A DNA stretch of 64,000 nt from Pirellulales bacterium (GTDB lineage: Bacteria > Planctomycetota > Planctomycetia > Pirellulales > UBA1268). The stretch lies in the NCBI GenBank assembly GCA_018401745.1, contig JAGYJY010000015.1, positions 1 to 64,000 on the forward strand. Direction: 5' to 3'. Position 1 is the first letter of the stretch. Every line of letters starts with the position of its first letter. This document shows, piece by piece, positions 35,264 through 45,298 of the stretch. The position numbers and the translations under genes are program-made. Below the pieces are notes generated by a model, which did no database searches, was not told the DNA's origin, and saw only the letters and a program-made list of their open reading frames with translations.

Positions 35264-37998
35264 GAGCCGCCCCCCTTGTCGCAGGCGTCCCAGTTCTCGC
35301 CGTCGTGGACCGACACCTCCAGCGGCACTGAGAGCTGCATCGCGGAGAGCATGGCCCGCTCCACGAGGCTGCGGATCTCGGCAACCTCGTCGCCAGGGCA
35401 TTCCAGCACCAGCTCGTCATGGATCTGAAGCACCATGCGGCCAGCATGATGCCGGGAGGTGAGCTCGCGATTGACCGCGAGCATCGCCAGCTTGATCAGA
35501 TCGGCCGCTGAGCCCTGGACAACGGTGTTGATCGCGGTCCGCTCAGGAAGCGTGAGCGCGAAGCCGCCTGAGGCCTTGCGACGGGCTTCCCGCGGCCGCA
35601 CGCCCTCGATCGTCCGCCGGCGGCCCAGGAGGGTGGTCACACCGCCATCGCGGCGGCAGTCGTCGAGGACGGTGTCGATGAAGGATGCCGCGCCCGCGAA
35701 TGTCCGGAAGTAGGTTTCGATAAAGGCAGAGGCTTCCAGTTGCGTAATCGAGAGGGCCTTGGCCAGCCCGAAGCCACTCTGGCCGTAGAGAATGCCAAAG
35801 TTGACCGCTTTGGCAGCCCGCCGCATCTCAGCCGTGATCGCGTCCGCAGGCTCGCTGAAGACTGCCATGGCGGTTCGCGTGTGGATGTCGTCGCCTGCTT
35901 CAAATGCCGATCGCATCGCAGCATCGCCCGAGAGGTGGGCGAGCACTCGCAGCTCGATCTGCGAGTAGTCGGCGGCCACAAACCGCCAGCCTGATTCGCA
36001 TGGCAGAAACGCTGCCCGGATTTCCCGGCCTTCGCGGGTGCGGACGGGGATGTTTTGCAGGTTGGGATTGCTGGAGGAGAGCCGGCCTGTGGCCGTGACC
36101 GTCTGGTTGAAGGATGCGTGGATGCGACTGGTGGAGGGATCGACAAGCTGCGGAAGCGAGTCGACGTAGGTGCTTTTGAGCTTGGAAAACTGGCGGTGCT
36201 CCAGCAGCTTCCGCGGGAGCGGGTGTCGATCGGCCAGCTCTTCGAGGACCTCTGCATCGGTGCTCGGGCCGGTCTTCGTCCGCTTGATCACTGGCAGGCC
36301 GAGCTCGTCAAAGAGCACCTGCCGCACCTGCACCGGCGAACTGATCAGGAAAGGATGGCCGGCGAGCTGCGTGATCTCATCTTCGAGGCCTGCGAGTCTG
36401 GCCGCGTAGGTCTGGGAGAGCCGCGCAAGGGTAGGCGTGTCGACGCGAACGCCGCGGAGTTCCATGTCGGCCAGCACGGCGACCAGCGGCATCTCTACGC
36501 TGGTGAAGAGCTCGCTGAGGCCCGCAGCCTCCAGGGCCTCACGCATTGGGACCTGCCACGGCCAGCACGGCCGTCGCCACAGCGGCGGCTTCTTCCGGCG
36601 TGCTGGTGGCATCGGCTGCGCGGAAGCCCTGCTGGGGCTGGAACGTGATGCCTCTGGGCGATGTCGGCAAGGCTGTAGCTGCGCTGGCCCGCGTCGAGGA
36701 GGTAGGCAGCCACGAGCGTGTCAAAACAGGGCTCTGCACACCGGAGGCCGAACCCACTGCCCACCACCAGCTGCCGCTTGAGGTCATGGGCATGCACGGT
36801 GACGGAGGGATCGGCCAGGCAGCGGCGAAGGGCATCGATTTCCGGCCCCGGTGTGGTGAAGCGATCCGCAGGGAGCCAGACAACTCAGGGGAGACTCAGG
36901 GCCTCCAGGGGCGACGCAGACCAGGCCGCTCGCTGCGCCCACGGGGCGGGCATCGGCGGCAACCGCGGCCACCGCGATGCGACCTGTGGCCATGGCTGCC
37001 TCCACCAGTGTCGCCACGTCCGCTCCGGTCGCTGGCTGCTGCGGAGGTTCCAGCGGAAACAGCGGAGAACCCTCCGGGGGCCGCTGGGGGGCTGCAGCAC
37101 TCGCCGTGCCTGGGGCTGCGGCCAGCTTTCGCTCGGCTTCGGCGACGAGGCTCTTGAAGCCCATCTCTTTGAGAAAGGCCACAACGTCGTCGACCGGAGG
37201 GGCGGCCACGCGGCCATCCTCCCAGGGAATCTCGCAGGGCATATCGAGATGCAGGCGGACGAGCTCGCGACTGGCCCGGGCAGTGTCGGCATACTCCTGC
37301 AGGTTGTGCGATCGCTTCTTGCCAGCGACCTTGGCGGCGTTGGCGAGCACCTCGTCGAGCGTGCCGTACTGCTGCAAGAGTTGGGAGGCAATCTTCGGCC
37401 CGATCAGCGGCACGCCCGGCACATTGTCGACGCTGTCGCCGACGAGCGAGAGAAAGTCGACAACCTGCTCGGGAGCGATCCCCCACTCGGCCAGCAGATC
37501 GTCGCTGCCAAACTCCTTGCCGTTGCGGAGGTTGTAGAGCTGCACCTGGTCGCTGAGGAGCTGGCGGGCGTCTTTGTCGCTCGTGGCGAGGATGCAGCGG
37601 CCGCCGGCTGCCGCCGTGCGAGTGGCAAGGGTGGCGAGCACGTCGTCGGCCTCGAAGCCGGCCTGTTCCAGCAGAGGCACTCGCATCACCTGCACCAGCC
37701 GCCGCACAAGCGGGATCTGCGGCACGAGATCGGCGGGCATCTCGCTGCGGGTCGCCTTGTAGGCCTCGAAGGCCTCATGCCGAAAGGTCGGCCCAGCGGC
37801 ATCCATCCCGCAGAAGAGGTAGTCGGGCTTGCGGCTGGTGATGATGTCGATGAGGTCGCGGGCAAAGCCATAGACCGCCGACACCGGCTCACCCTGTGGC
37901 GAGGTCATCTCGGGAAGTGCGTGAAAGAGCTGGTAGATCCGCGACAGCGTATCGACCACCCACACAGTGCGTCCGGTGAGATCAGGGGTGGTTGTCAT
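35260..37998 (-). CDS. polA: DNA polymerase I, with three apparent +1 frameshifts in the middle domain
   Basis: About 911 codons. The N-terminal 5'-3' exonuclease domain is clear: ATSDKDARQLLSDQVQLYN and VVDFLSLVGDSVDNVPGVPL. The C-terminal polymerase follows: GRLSSSNPNLQNIPVRT, FVAADYSQIELRVLAHLSG, RRAAKAVNFGILYGQSGFGL (motif B) and RMVLQIHDELVLE (motif C). Between them, the inactive proofreading-like domain (VHAHDLKRQL, FDTLVAAYLLDAGQRSYSLAD) is spread over three frames. Breaks lie near 36871-36885, 36640-36655 and 36548-36556. Each looks like one extra base and together they restore frame. Followed by coaE with a 4-bp overlap. Confidence 0.88.
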
Positions 37999-38028
37999 GC
38001 CGTGCGTTGCCTAGGCCGCGGCGAAGAG

Positions 38029-38958
38029 TCAGTCACCGCTGGGCGGCTCGTATTCAAAGTCTTTCCATTTCATGGCCCGCCGGAAGGGCTCGATCCGCAG
38101 CACCACCTCGCCGTTTTGAAAGAGCCTGACGGTGCCGTTGGTTTCACTGACGGTGACGGCAACGCTCTTGGTGCGGCGAGTGATCGCCGCGGCGGCCCAG
38201 TGACGCGCTCCGAGGCCCTTGGCCACCGAAACGCTCTCGGCCGACGCATCAATGTAGCGGGCCGCTGCCTCCACGGTGCCGTCCGCGTTGACGATGAAGG
38301 CGCCGTCGAGCTGGGCAATCTCCTTGATGCCCTCGCGGACGCGAGAATCGGTCAGCTTCCGCTCGACACGGTTGTAGCCTCGCACGGGATCAAATCCCGT
38401 GGCATGGCTCGACTGCATCACATGCCGACTGTCGCCCACGACAAACAGCGTGCCGACCGGCTTGCCCTCGCGGCCCTCGCGGCCGATCTCCACCGCGATG
38501 TCGACAACGAGCTTGAGGGTTTCCAGCGGGACTTTCGTTTCCAGGTTGCGAAGGTCTCGGCTGGTCAGCTGACCGAGGTGTTCTTCCAGTCGCAACACAC
38601 TCAGCGAGTCGAGCGACCCGGCTTCGAAGCCGCTGTAGAGGGCGACCACATTAGCCTCTGGGGCGATCAACTCCGCGGCCACGCACTCCAGCAGCGCCTG
38701 GGTGAGCCGCTCCTGCACCGGCATGCCGGCTACGTCCAGCAACACCGACTGCAGGCCCGCAGAAGCGACACCATCAAGGTCGTCTTGATCGTCGGCCGCC
38801 ACCAGCACTGGAATCCCTTTGGTTGCCTGCCGCAGCTGTTCCCAGTCGAGCTTGCGGTCGATCAGCAGCAGCACAGCATCTGCCGCGGTCTGTTCGTAGA
38901 GACGAACGCCCGCGGCAAGAAAATGCTCGAGATGTCGCTTCAGGCTGTGAGCCATCAT
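38029..38958 (-). CDS. Diadenylate cyclase (DisA_N/DAC domain) with an N-terminal extension
   Basis: 309 residues. The C-terminal half is a DAC domain, which makes cyclic di-AMP from two ATP. Visible are GTLFVVGDSRHVMQSSHATG, the DGA motif in AQLDGAFIVNADGTV, and the RHxAA motif as LGARHWAAAAITRRTKSVAV with TVSETNGTVRLFQNG. The canonical RHRAA has Trp in place of the second Arg. The first 150 residues are alpha/beta (DAVLLLIDRKLDWEQL, IPVLVAADD) and unassigned. No membrane helix is seen, unlike CdaA. The start is the first of two adjacent ATGs. It lies 30 bp ahead of polA. Confidence 0.8.
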   Translation of the reverse strand: MMAHSLKRHLEHFLAAGVRLYEQTAADAVLLLIDRKLDWEQLRQATKGIPVLVAADDQDDLDGVASAGLQSVLLDVAGMPVQERLTQALLECVAAELIAPEANVVALYSGFEAGSLDSLSVLRLEEHLGQLTSRDLRNLETKVPLETLKLVVDIAVEIGREGREGKPVGTLFVVGDSRHVMQSSHATGFDPVRGYNRVERKLTDSRVREGIKEIAQLDGAFIVNADGTVEAAARYIDASAESVSVAKGLGARHWAAAAITRRTKSVAVTVSETNGTVRLFQNGEVVLRIEPFRRAMKWKDFEYEPPSGD

Positions 38959-39122
38959 GGTCCGCTTCCACCGGACGTCGGCCGGTGCGGATCGTCTGGA
39001 CAGCCCTACAACCCAAGCCCCGGACGGCGTGAGGGAAGCGTATGCCGACGCAGGGCGGGCATCAAGGGAGCATGCAGCCACCGCCGGCCGGGTTTCCCGT
39101 GGCTCACCGGACGAGCACGGGC

Positions 39123-40916
39123 TCAAACAGGTCGACATCCTCCGCCAGCATCAGCGTCGCGGTTGGGAATCGCCTTCATCGGTCCGTGGAAGGCGGCAAT
39201 GCTGCCCTCGTGGACCGTTCCCCAGACCCGCTCCTGATAGACCGTCAGGGCATGCAGGGCGTGGCCCATGGGGCCGATCTTCCATTCCCGGTTAGGGTCG
39301 CTGGCCAGCGCCCGGGCCAGGAACGAGGTGGCCTGCACGATGCGCGGGTGGTAGAGCATCGGCTGATCGACCGAGGCGACAAGCCACTCCAGGATGTGAC
39401 CGGTCGTCTGCACCTTGCGATCGATGTCATCGGCCCGGTCGGCGGGATATTTAAACCACTCGGTGCTAAAGGATCCATCGGGATTCTGCAGCTTCGAGAG
39501 GGCAAAGACCTGATATTCCCGAACAAACTTGTCGGCCCGTGCAAAGGCACCGTTGAGCGAGCCCGTCGCCTCACGTCGCCGCTGGCAGGCGTAGGAGAGG
39601 GCAAAGAGCCGGTGCGTGCCGCCGCAGGCAGCCGTGCGAACCGGCTGGGCCAGCTCTTCGTCGACGAGCCGCTCAAGGGTCCAGGTGTCGCCTTCCCTGC
39701 TCGTCCACATCTCGTCGGTCTGCAGGTAGTGCGACAGCGCGATCAGGCTGAAAGTCAGCTCCACGCCCGAGCGGCAGCAGAGTTTCTCCTGCTCGACGAG
39801 GTCAGCCACGGTGTAGTCGCGGCCCTGGAGCTTCAGCGGCGACTCTTTGGCCACCCGGCACTGGGCCAGAATAGCGAGGTATTGGGCAAGGTGGCCCTGG
39901 ACGCCGTAGCCGATCAGGCCCGTCGGCAGGTCGCCCGCTGGCACCAGCATCACCTGCCCGCGGCAGCGGCCGCCCATGTTCATCCAGCCGATCGAGTTGA
40001 CCAGGGTTCCAGAGTGTCCGACCCGCAGCTGCGATGGAATGCCGAAAGCGATAAAGCCGTGCATCACCTCCCAGGGGGTGTTGTCGACGGTGCTCAGCGG
40101 ACGCTTCTTGTAGCGGTCGAGCGTCCGCTCGACCTGTCGCTGGAGAAGGGCAAACTCCCGTGTTTTCGGCGGTGGGGCGGCCGACGGCGGCTGCAGCGGC
40201 TTGCGCGGCCGGCTGGCGGCACTGGACGGCTCCTCGCTCTCGCTGCCATTGTCGGCACGGTCGGTGGCCACAATCCGAGGGGCCGAAGGAGCTGCTGAGA
40301 TGGGCGGCGACTGCGACTCTGTGGAAGCTTCGGCGTCGGCAGTGCCGTCGCTCGCCATGTCGTCATTTGCAGGCGAACTCTCGCCGCCGATCGTTGCGGA
40401 GTCGTCTGAAGCGACGAGCGTGCGAGCAGACCCGGCAACACGTCCAGCCAGCTGCTTCACCTCGTCCCAGCTGGTGCGAGGCCAGACGAGCCCCGCGCCT
40501 GCCGCACGCAGCTGTTCGTCGGCGTCGCCAGCGGTGTCGGAGGCTGCCGGCAGGTCGTCTCCGCTGGTTTCCGCAGTCGGAGCAGCGTCGTCCGATGCCC
40601 CATCAGCGGCTGCAGAAGGATCGGCTGGAGGCGGATCTGGCTGGGGCGCCGGAATAAAGGTGCGAGGACTCCTCGGCGGCACGGTTTCTTCAGGAGTGCT
40701 TGAGCCTCGACTGAAGAGGTTGTCGAACAAGCGGCGTGGACCGGACCTGGCGACTCGGATGCCTTCGCCAGGCGGATCGGTCTCGGGGAGCGTGCTTTGC
40801 CCGCGGCTCACTGCTGCGATCACAACCCCCACCAGCAGCAGGGCCAGCGGCTGCGCGAGACGACGGGGAGTTGGAAGCGGCGAAGGGGAGCGTCCGTCTG
40901 CGGGGCGAAGAAACAT
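39123..40916 (-). CDS. Exported planctomycete-type protein with a helical toroid-like C-terminal domain
   Basis: 597 residues. A signal anchor (PLALLLVGVVIAAVSRGQS) is followed by about 200 residues of Pro/Ser/Ala/Asp-rich linker. A conserved-looking domain then begins ALLQRQVERTLDRYKKRPLS, with EVMHGFIAFGIPSQLRVG, SIGWMNMGGRCRGQVML, LFALSYACQRRREATGSLNG and QNPDGSFSTEWFKYP. The QNPDGSFS element and helix spacing recall alpha/alpha-toroids of the cyclase type, but no catalytic site is visible. Function unknown. It runs into the cyclase gene after 164 bp. Confidence 0.65.
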   Translation of the reverse strand: MFLRPADGRSPSPLPTPRRLAQPLALLLVGVVIAAVSRGQSTLPETDPPGEGIRVARSGPRRLFDNLFSRGSSTPEETVPPRSPRTFIPAPQPDPPPADPSAAADGASDDAAPTAETSGDDLPAASDTAGDADEQLRAAGAGLVWPRTSWDEVKQLAGRVAGSARTLVASDDSATIGGESSPANDDMASDGTADAEASTESQSPPISAAPSAPRIVATDRADNGSESEEPSSAASRPRKPLQPPSAAPPPKTREFALLQRQVERTLDRYKKRPLSTVDNTPWEVMHGFIAFGIPSQLRVGHSGTLVNSIGWMNMGGRCRGQVMLVPAGDLPTGLIGYGVQGHLAQYLAILAQCRVAKESPLKLQGRDYTVADLVEQEKLCCRSGVELTFSLIALSHYLQTDEMWTSREGDTWTLERLVDEELAQPVRTAACGGTHRLFALSYACQRRREATGSLNGAFARADKFVREYQVFALSKLQNPDGSFSTEWFKYPADRADDIDRKVQTTGHILEWLVASVDQPMLYHPRIVQATSFLARALASDPNREWKIGPMGHALHALTVYQERVWGTVHEGSIAAFHGPMKAIPNRDADAGGGCRPV

Positions 40917-41210
40917 GAGAGACTCAAGTCGGTGCGGGACGGCGGCATGGGAACGGCTTGGACACGCACCGCGAACGGCTTGCTCGGCAGCAGCACGGCC
41001 CGTGATGCCTGCGGAAGAATGGCTCCGCAGACTTCCACCACGTATGCCCGGTCTATCGACCAAGAGGGCCTGTGAAACTGTGCCAGCGCCGCCGACGGCC
41101 GACTCTCTCGCCAGAGCGCCCCGCACCGATAATCGGCAGAGCTTGCCCGACCGTGATCCTCGGCCGTGCGTCGTGGCGGAGAGTTCAACCGTCTCAGCAG
41201 GCCGAGCCCC

Positions 41211-41367
41211 GAAGAAAGGCCGCGGAAAGCTTTTTCCACGGACAGTTCGCAGACTGTGGAACACGTCTGCCGCCGCAGGATGCGGCGACCGGCGACCCCA
41301 AAAACCTCGGCTTTTTGGGGCTTCGCTTGAGTGGAAAAAGGCCATGGATGGCTTTTTCCACGGACAG
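41211..41367 (+). repeat. Family A three-hairpin repeat, copy 5 (full) preceded by a hairpin-3 fragment
   Basis: The full copy is 41249-41367: GCAGAC...GTCTGC pair, CCGCA-GGA-TGCGG, ACCCCAAAAA-CCTCGGC-TTTTTGGGG, and GTGGAAAAAGG...CTTTTTCCAC. A second hairpin-3-like piece with the same CCACGGACAG end lies at 41211-41245. The repeat ends directly against the stop codon of the HEAT lipoprotein gene, which occupies 41368-41370. Confidence 0.88.
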
Positions 41368-42087
41368 CTAGAACAGCTGCCGGATCGTTTCAGCCATGGT
41401 CGGCTGCGTGTCGCGGGCTTCAGGATCGGCCGCCCACGCTCGCCATGCGTTGACATCGTTGCCCAGGTCGCGGCCGCTCACCTGCCTCAACGAGTCAACC
41501 GCGCGATACTGCACCGCCGGATCGGGGTCTTCAAGAGCCCTTGCGAGCACCGCGATGGCAGCGGTGTCGCCCGTCTCGCCGAGGGCCCGAACGGCACGTA
41601 GACGGACGTCGATCTCTTCGTCGGTCTCCATGCAGCTGGCAAGCATCGCAATGGCTTCTTTGCCTCGTTTGCCACAGGCATCGCAGGCGGTCATCCGGAC
41701 CCGCGAGTCGGGGTCGCGGAGTCCGCCCTCACGGATCGCATTGGCGGCGGGGGTGTCAAAGTCTGCGGCGATCTCCAGGATCGAGCACCGCACGCGAGGA
41801 TCGTGTTCTTCCAGCAGGGTCTGGATCAGCCCCTGCGAAAACTGCACTTCAGCTGTGGTGCCAGCCTCCATGGCTTCCCGAGCTTCTTTTTTCAGGGCCG
41901 AGATCCGCTGGTCCGCGGTGTAGCCATACCGGGCAATCTGCTTCTCGGTGGACTCCGCGCTTCCCCAAGGCAGCCAGCCTGCGCAGCCAGTGGTGCTTGC
42001 CAGGATCACCACGATGCTGATCGCGTGGAGGGCCCTCGGCGTGATCGGAGTGATCGTGGTGTGCCGAAAAAGATCAGAGGCTGACAT
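41368..42087 (-). CDS. HEAT-repeat lipoprotein
   Basis: 239 residues. A membrane segment ends in a lipobox (ISIVVILASTTGCAGW). The rest consists of HEAT/PBS-lyase-like helical pairs: EEHDPRVRCSILEIAADFDT, LRDPDSRVRMTACDACGKRG, TDEEIDVRLRAVRALGETGD and LEDPDPAVQYRAVDSLRQVS. Such repeats usually bind proteins. It is probably tethered in the periplasm. The start at 42087 gives the lipobox a normal distance from the N-terminus. Confidence 0.8.
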   Translation of the reverse strand: MSASDLFRHTTITPITPRALHAISIVVILASTTGCAGWLPWGSAESTEKQIARYGYTADQRISALKKEAREAMEAGTTAEVQFSQGLIQTLLEEHDPRVRCSILEIAADFDTPAANAIREGGLRDPDSRVRMTACDACGKRGKEAIAMLASCMETDEEIDVRLRAVRALGETGDTAAIAVLARALEDPDPAVQYRAVDSLRQVSGRDLGNDVNAWRAWAADPEARDTQPTMAETIRQLF

Positions 42088-42335
42088 CGGACAGTGACCC
42101 CGCGCTGCTAGGGTGACGGGAGCAAACCTGCTCCGGCGGTTTTTTCGAGGCCGGACGGTAGCGTCTCCTGGCGGACTCGGCCAGACCAATCCAGAGGCGG
42201 CTCGGGGGCATGTCGTAGGAGCAATGCGTGGCATGAGCAAGGCAGGCGTTCCTCGCGAGAAAGCGGCTGCTCAACGCCGCCACGGCCTCCCGCTTCAGGC
42301 GGCAGCCGTGCGGCGGAACCGCCCTATTCCGGGCG

Positions 42336-43484
42336 ATGCTGGTGGCCCTTCTGGTCGCTGCTCTTCGGCTGCCGTCGGCAGCGGCTGAGGATCTCACCGG
42401 CAGCAGGGTGCAGGTGACGTTCGAGGCCGAAGCCGGCGACAGTGACGCGGGCCGGCAGCGGACATGCGAGGGGCAGGTGCTGGTGGAGGCCCTCGATGGG
42501 GGGCTGCTCGTGGAGGAAGACGACGGCCAGTTGCAGCTGATTCCGGCGGCCCGTCGCGGGGAGGTGCAGAGGCTGCCGGAGGAGGCGATGCCGACGCCGG
42601 CGGAGGTGGGTCGCAAACTGCTTGCCGACTTGCCCGCTGGGTTTCAGCTGCTCACCACCAGGCACTACTGCATCTGCTTTGACACCTCCCGGGAATACGC
42701 CAGCTGGGTGGGAGCGGTGTTTGAGCGGCTCCGCAGCGGCTTTGCCACCTACTTTCGCCGCGATGGCCTGGAACTGACAGCTCCGCCCCGGCCGCTGGTG
42801 GTGGTGATCTTCGCCGACCGCCGCCGGTATCTCGAGCATGCGGAACCGACACTTGGCACCGCCTCGTCGAACGTGATCGGCTACTACAACCTGATGAGCA
42901 ACCGGGTCACAACCTACGACCTCACCGGCAGCGACCTGCTCCGCGGCCGCATGGGGGGGCGGCAGTCGGTTGGCCAGGCGATTGCCTCAAGCCCCGCTGC
43001 TGCAGCGCTGGTTGCCACACTGGTGCACGAGGCCACCCACCAACTGGCCTTCAACACCGGTCTTCATCAGCGGCTTGCCCCGATTCCCGTCTGGCTCAGC
43101 GAGGGAGTGGCGATGTATTTCGAAACGCCCGACCTGCGGGCCACCAGCGGCTGGCGGGGCATCGGCATGGTCAATCAGCAGCGGCTGGCCCGCTGGCGAG
43201 AGTCCCACCGCCGCGAGCTTCTCGCCCGGATTCTGGTCGACGATGAGGTATTTCGAGATCCTGCGACCGCCCTCGATGCCTACGCGGAGGCCTGGGGGCT
43301 CGCGTTCTTTCTGCTGAAAACCCGCCGCAAGGAGTCGGCCGACTACCTCGCCAGGCTCGGCCGGCGGGGGCCTGTGAGCGACGATTCTCCCCAGCAGCGG
43401 CTGGCCGATTTCGAGGCAGCCTTCGGCGGCGATGTGGAGTCGCTTGAACCGGCCCTCGTGCGGTTCCTTTCCCAGCTGCGGTAG
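42336..43484 (+). CDS. DUF1570-type exported zinc-peptidase-like protein
   Basis: 382 residues. An N-terminal hydrophobic signal (MLVALLVAALRLPSAAA) is followed by a beta-rich stretch. A metzincin-like domain then has LVATLVHEATHQLAFNTGLH, where HEATH is an HExxH zinc site, and PIPVWLSEGVAMYFETPD, which supplies the downstream Glu. The order VHEATHQL...WLSEGVAMYFE is the DUF1570/peptidase-MA pattern frequent in planctomycetes. Target unknown. It is divergent from the HEAT lipoprotein. Confidence 0.85.
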   Translation: MLVALLVAALRLPSAAAEDLTGSRVQVTFEAEAGDSDAGRQRTCEGQVLVEALDGGLLVEEDDGQLQLIPAARRGEVQRLPEEAMPTPAEVGRKLLADLPAGFQLLTTRHYCICFDTSREYASWVGAVFERLRSGFATYFRRDGLELTAPPRPLVVVIFADRRRYLEHAEPTLGTASSNVIGYYNLMSNRVTTYDLTGSDLLRGRMGGRQSVGQAIASSPAAAALVATLVHEATHQLAFNTGLHQRLAPIPVWLSEGVAMYFETPDLRATSGWRGIGMVNQQRLARWRESHRRELLARILVDDEVFRDPATALDAYAEAWGLAFFLLKTRRKESADYLARLGRRGPVSDDSPQQRLADFEAAFGGDVESLEPALVRFLSQLR

Positions 43485-43669
43485 CCGCGGCGAATGGGCA
43501 GAGTCTGACGGTCGCACGGGCAGGTGGGGTTTTGTCAACGTCCAGCCTGCCGGCCGCCGATTCAGTCCACGGCGGAGAGCAGGTCCGCGGGGCGTTGGGC
43601 AGGCGGTCGAACACGACCGTATGCTCAACGAGGCATTGGGAAGGCGACAAGACTCCAGGGGGTCGGACG

Positions 43670-45157
43670 ATGGCGACAGTGAGCAGATCGGATCAGACGG
43701 CCAAGCTGCTGCAGATCGTGCTGATCATCACGGTGGCGCTGTTGTTTGTGCTGGCAGTGCTGTGCTACTTCGTGTTTGCGTCTCGCTCGGATGCGATGGC
43801 GCAGCTCGACGATGCCAAGCAGCAGCTCAGCACGGCCCAGCAGGAGCGGACCCAGCAGCAAACCGCGGCCACGGAGCTTAAGAGAATCCTCGGCTTCCCT
43901 GAAAACAAGCCGATCGATGAGATCACCACCGAAACCAACGAGGCCTTCGGCAGCGACTACGGAGACTTTCAGGCCGATGCCGGAAACTACACGGCCCTGG
44001 CCGCTCGGCTGCTGGACGAACTGCGTCGCAAAGACGACGACTTGCTGAAAGCAAAGACGGATCTGCAGGCCGCCGAGAAGGGTCGTCAGGATGCCGAACA
44101 GGCTCGCAACGATGCCAAGACCGCAGCCGACCGCGATCTTCAGGCTCGCGAACAGCAGTTTGCCAGCAACGAGGCCGACTTTAACCAGCGGCGGGCAGCC
44201 TTCGAGCAGCAGCAGCAGCAGCTCAGGCAGGCCCAGCAGGCCGCCCAGGATGAGTCGACCGCCTTCAAGGACGTGATGGAAACGCTTGCTCAGGGCGAGA
44301 AACTGCTCTCCTCACAGTACCGCGAACGGTATCGAGAAGCTGCTTCAGCCGGCCCGACCGCGCAGGTGCGGCTGCTCTACGACCAGCTCAACGATCAGAC
44401 CGGTGAGATTACAAAGAAGAATCGACTTGTGGCTGCGCTGGGGGCTGCCAGCCAGGATGTGCAGGATTATCTGCTGAGGTCGCTGCCGCAGGCCGACCGT
44501 GTGGATCGCTACGACGGTCGCATCGTGTCGATTGATGAGGTGAATAACACCGTTGAGATTGCCGTGCCGGCCACCGCTGGCCTCCGCCCAGGCCTCGTGT
44601 TTCGCGTGTTCTCCGGTGGCGATTTGACCCCGCTCTGGTCAGCAGGCAAGGGAACGGTGGAGGTGGTCTCCTCGCGAGCAGGCCGTGTCGTTGCTCGGAT
44701 TCGTGATGAGGCGATGCGGAATCCGATCATCGTCGGAGACGGCCTGGCCACGCCCCTCTGGAGCCCAGGCATGCCGATGGACGTGGTGATCGTTGGCCTG
44801 GTGCAGTTCGACGACGACAAGCAAGACGATTCCGATGATCTCAAAGCCGTCGTGGAGCGGCTTGGTGGCCGGGTTTCTTCTGATGTGGAAGCCTCCACAA
44901 CGCTGCTGGTCGATGCAGGGCGGCCCGTATCGCGGGGCGGCGATGATTCCCGCGAGCCCATCTTCCGTCCGCAGGATGAGAAGCGGCGGAACGAGCAGAT
45001 CGATCAGGCACGGCGGCTGGGCATTCGCACCGTTGGCCTGGATGTGTTCCTCGACTGGCTTGGCATGGACCGCCAGACCATGCAGAGTGGCCAGGCTGTG
45101 GATATCCCCGGTCGCCGGTTAAGCCGTGAGGATGCCTCGGCGTCGGTTGCCCCGTGA
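43670..45157 (+). CDS. Membrane-anchored coiled-coil protein with C-terminal BRCT-like domain
   Basis: 495 residues. One helix (LLQIVLIITVALLFVLAVLCYFVF) anchors the protein. A long Gln/Ala-rich coiled coil follows (residues about 40-245; DAKQQLSTAQQERTQQQTAA, FEQQQQQLRQAQQAAQDEST). A beta domain comes next (RIVSIDEVNNTVEIAVPATA, GLRPGLVFRVFSGGD). The end, LKAVVERLGGRVSSDVEAST and then EQIDQARRLGIRTVGLDVFL with DWLG, has the spacing and Trp of a BRCT fold. A BRCT-like module on a membrane protein is unusual. AGGGGG precedes the ATG at 43670. Confidence 0.72.
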   Translation: MATVSRSDQTAKLLQIVLIITVALLFVLAVLCYFVFASRSDAMAQLDDAKQQLSTAQQERTQQQTAATELKRILGFPENKPIDEITTETNEAFGSDYGDFQADAGNYTALAARLLDELRRKDDDLLKAKTDLQAAEKGRQDAEQARNDAKTAADRDLQAREQQFASNEADFNQRRAAFEQQQQQLRQAQQAAQDESTAFKDVMETLAQGEKLLSSQYRERYREAASAGPTAQVRLLYDQLNDQTGEITKKNRLVAALGAASQDVQDYLLRSLPQADRVDRYDGRIVSIDEVNNTVEIAVPATAGLRPGLVFRVFSGGDLTPLWSAGKGTVEVVSSRAGRVVARIRDEAMRNPIIVGDGLATPLWSPGMPMDVVIVGLVQFDDDKQDDSDDLKAVVERLGGRVSSDVEASTTLLVDAGRPVSRGGDDSREPIFRPQDEKRRNEQIDQARRLGIRTVGLDVFLDWLGMDRQTMQSGQAVDIPGRRLSREDASASVAP

Positions 45158-45298
45158 CCGAACGCTCGCACCGCTCGCCGGCGGTTGCTTGCACCTGCCG
45201 CTGCTGCCAGCCACAATCCGCCCAGTTGGGAAATCTGGTCGATGGGGCTGCCGCTCGTGGGCTGACGGTGCCATCGACCACCTCTGGGAGTGAGAGCG

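Noticed and set aside
36548-36885. Programmed frameshifting in polA
   Set aside because: Three shifts without a shared slippery sequence, in a contig with many homopolymer breaks, fit errors better.
36718-39237. 839-codon plus-strand open frame
   Set aside because: It runs antisense to polA and the diadenylate cyclase, both with unmistakable motifs.
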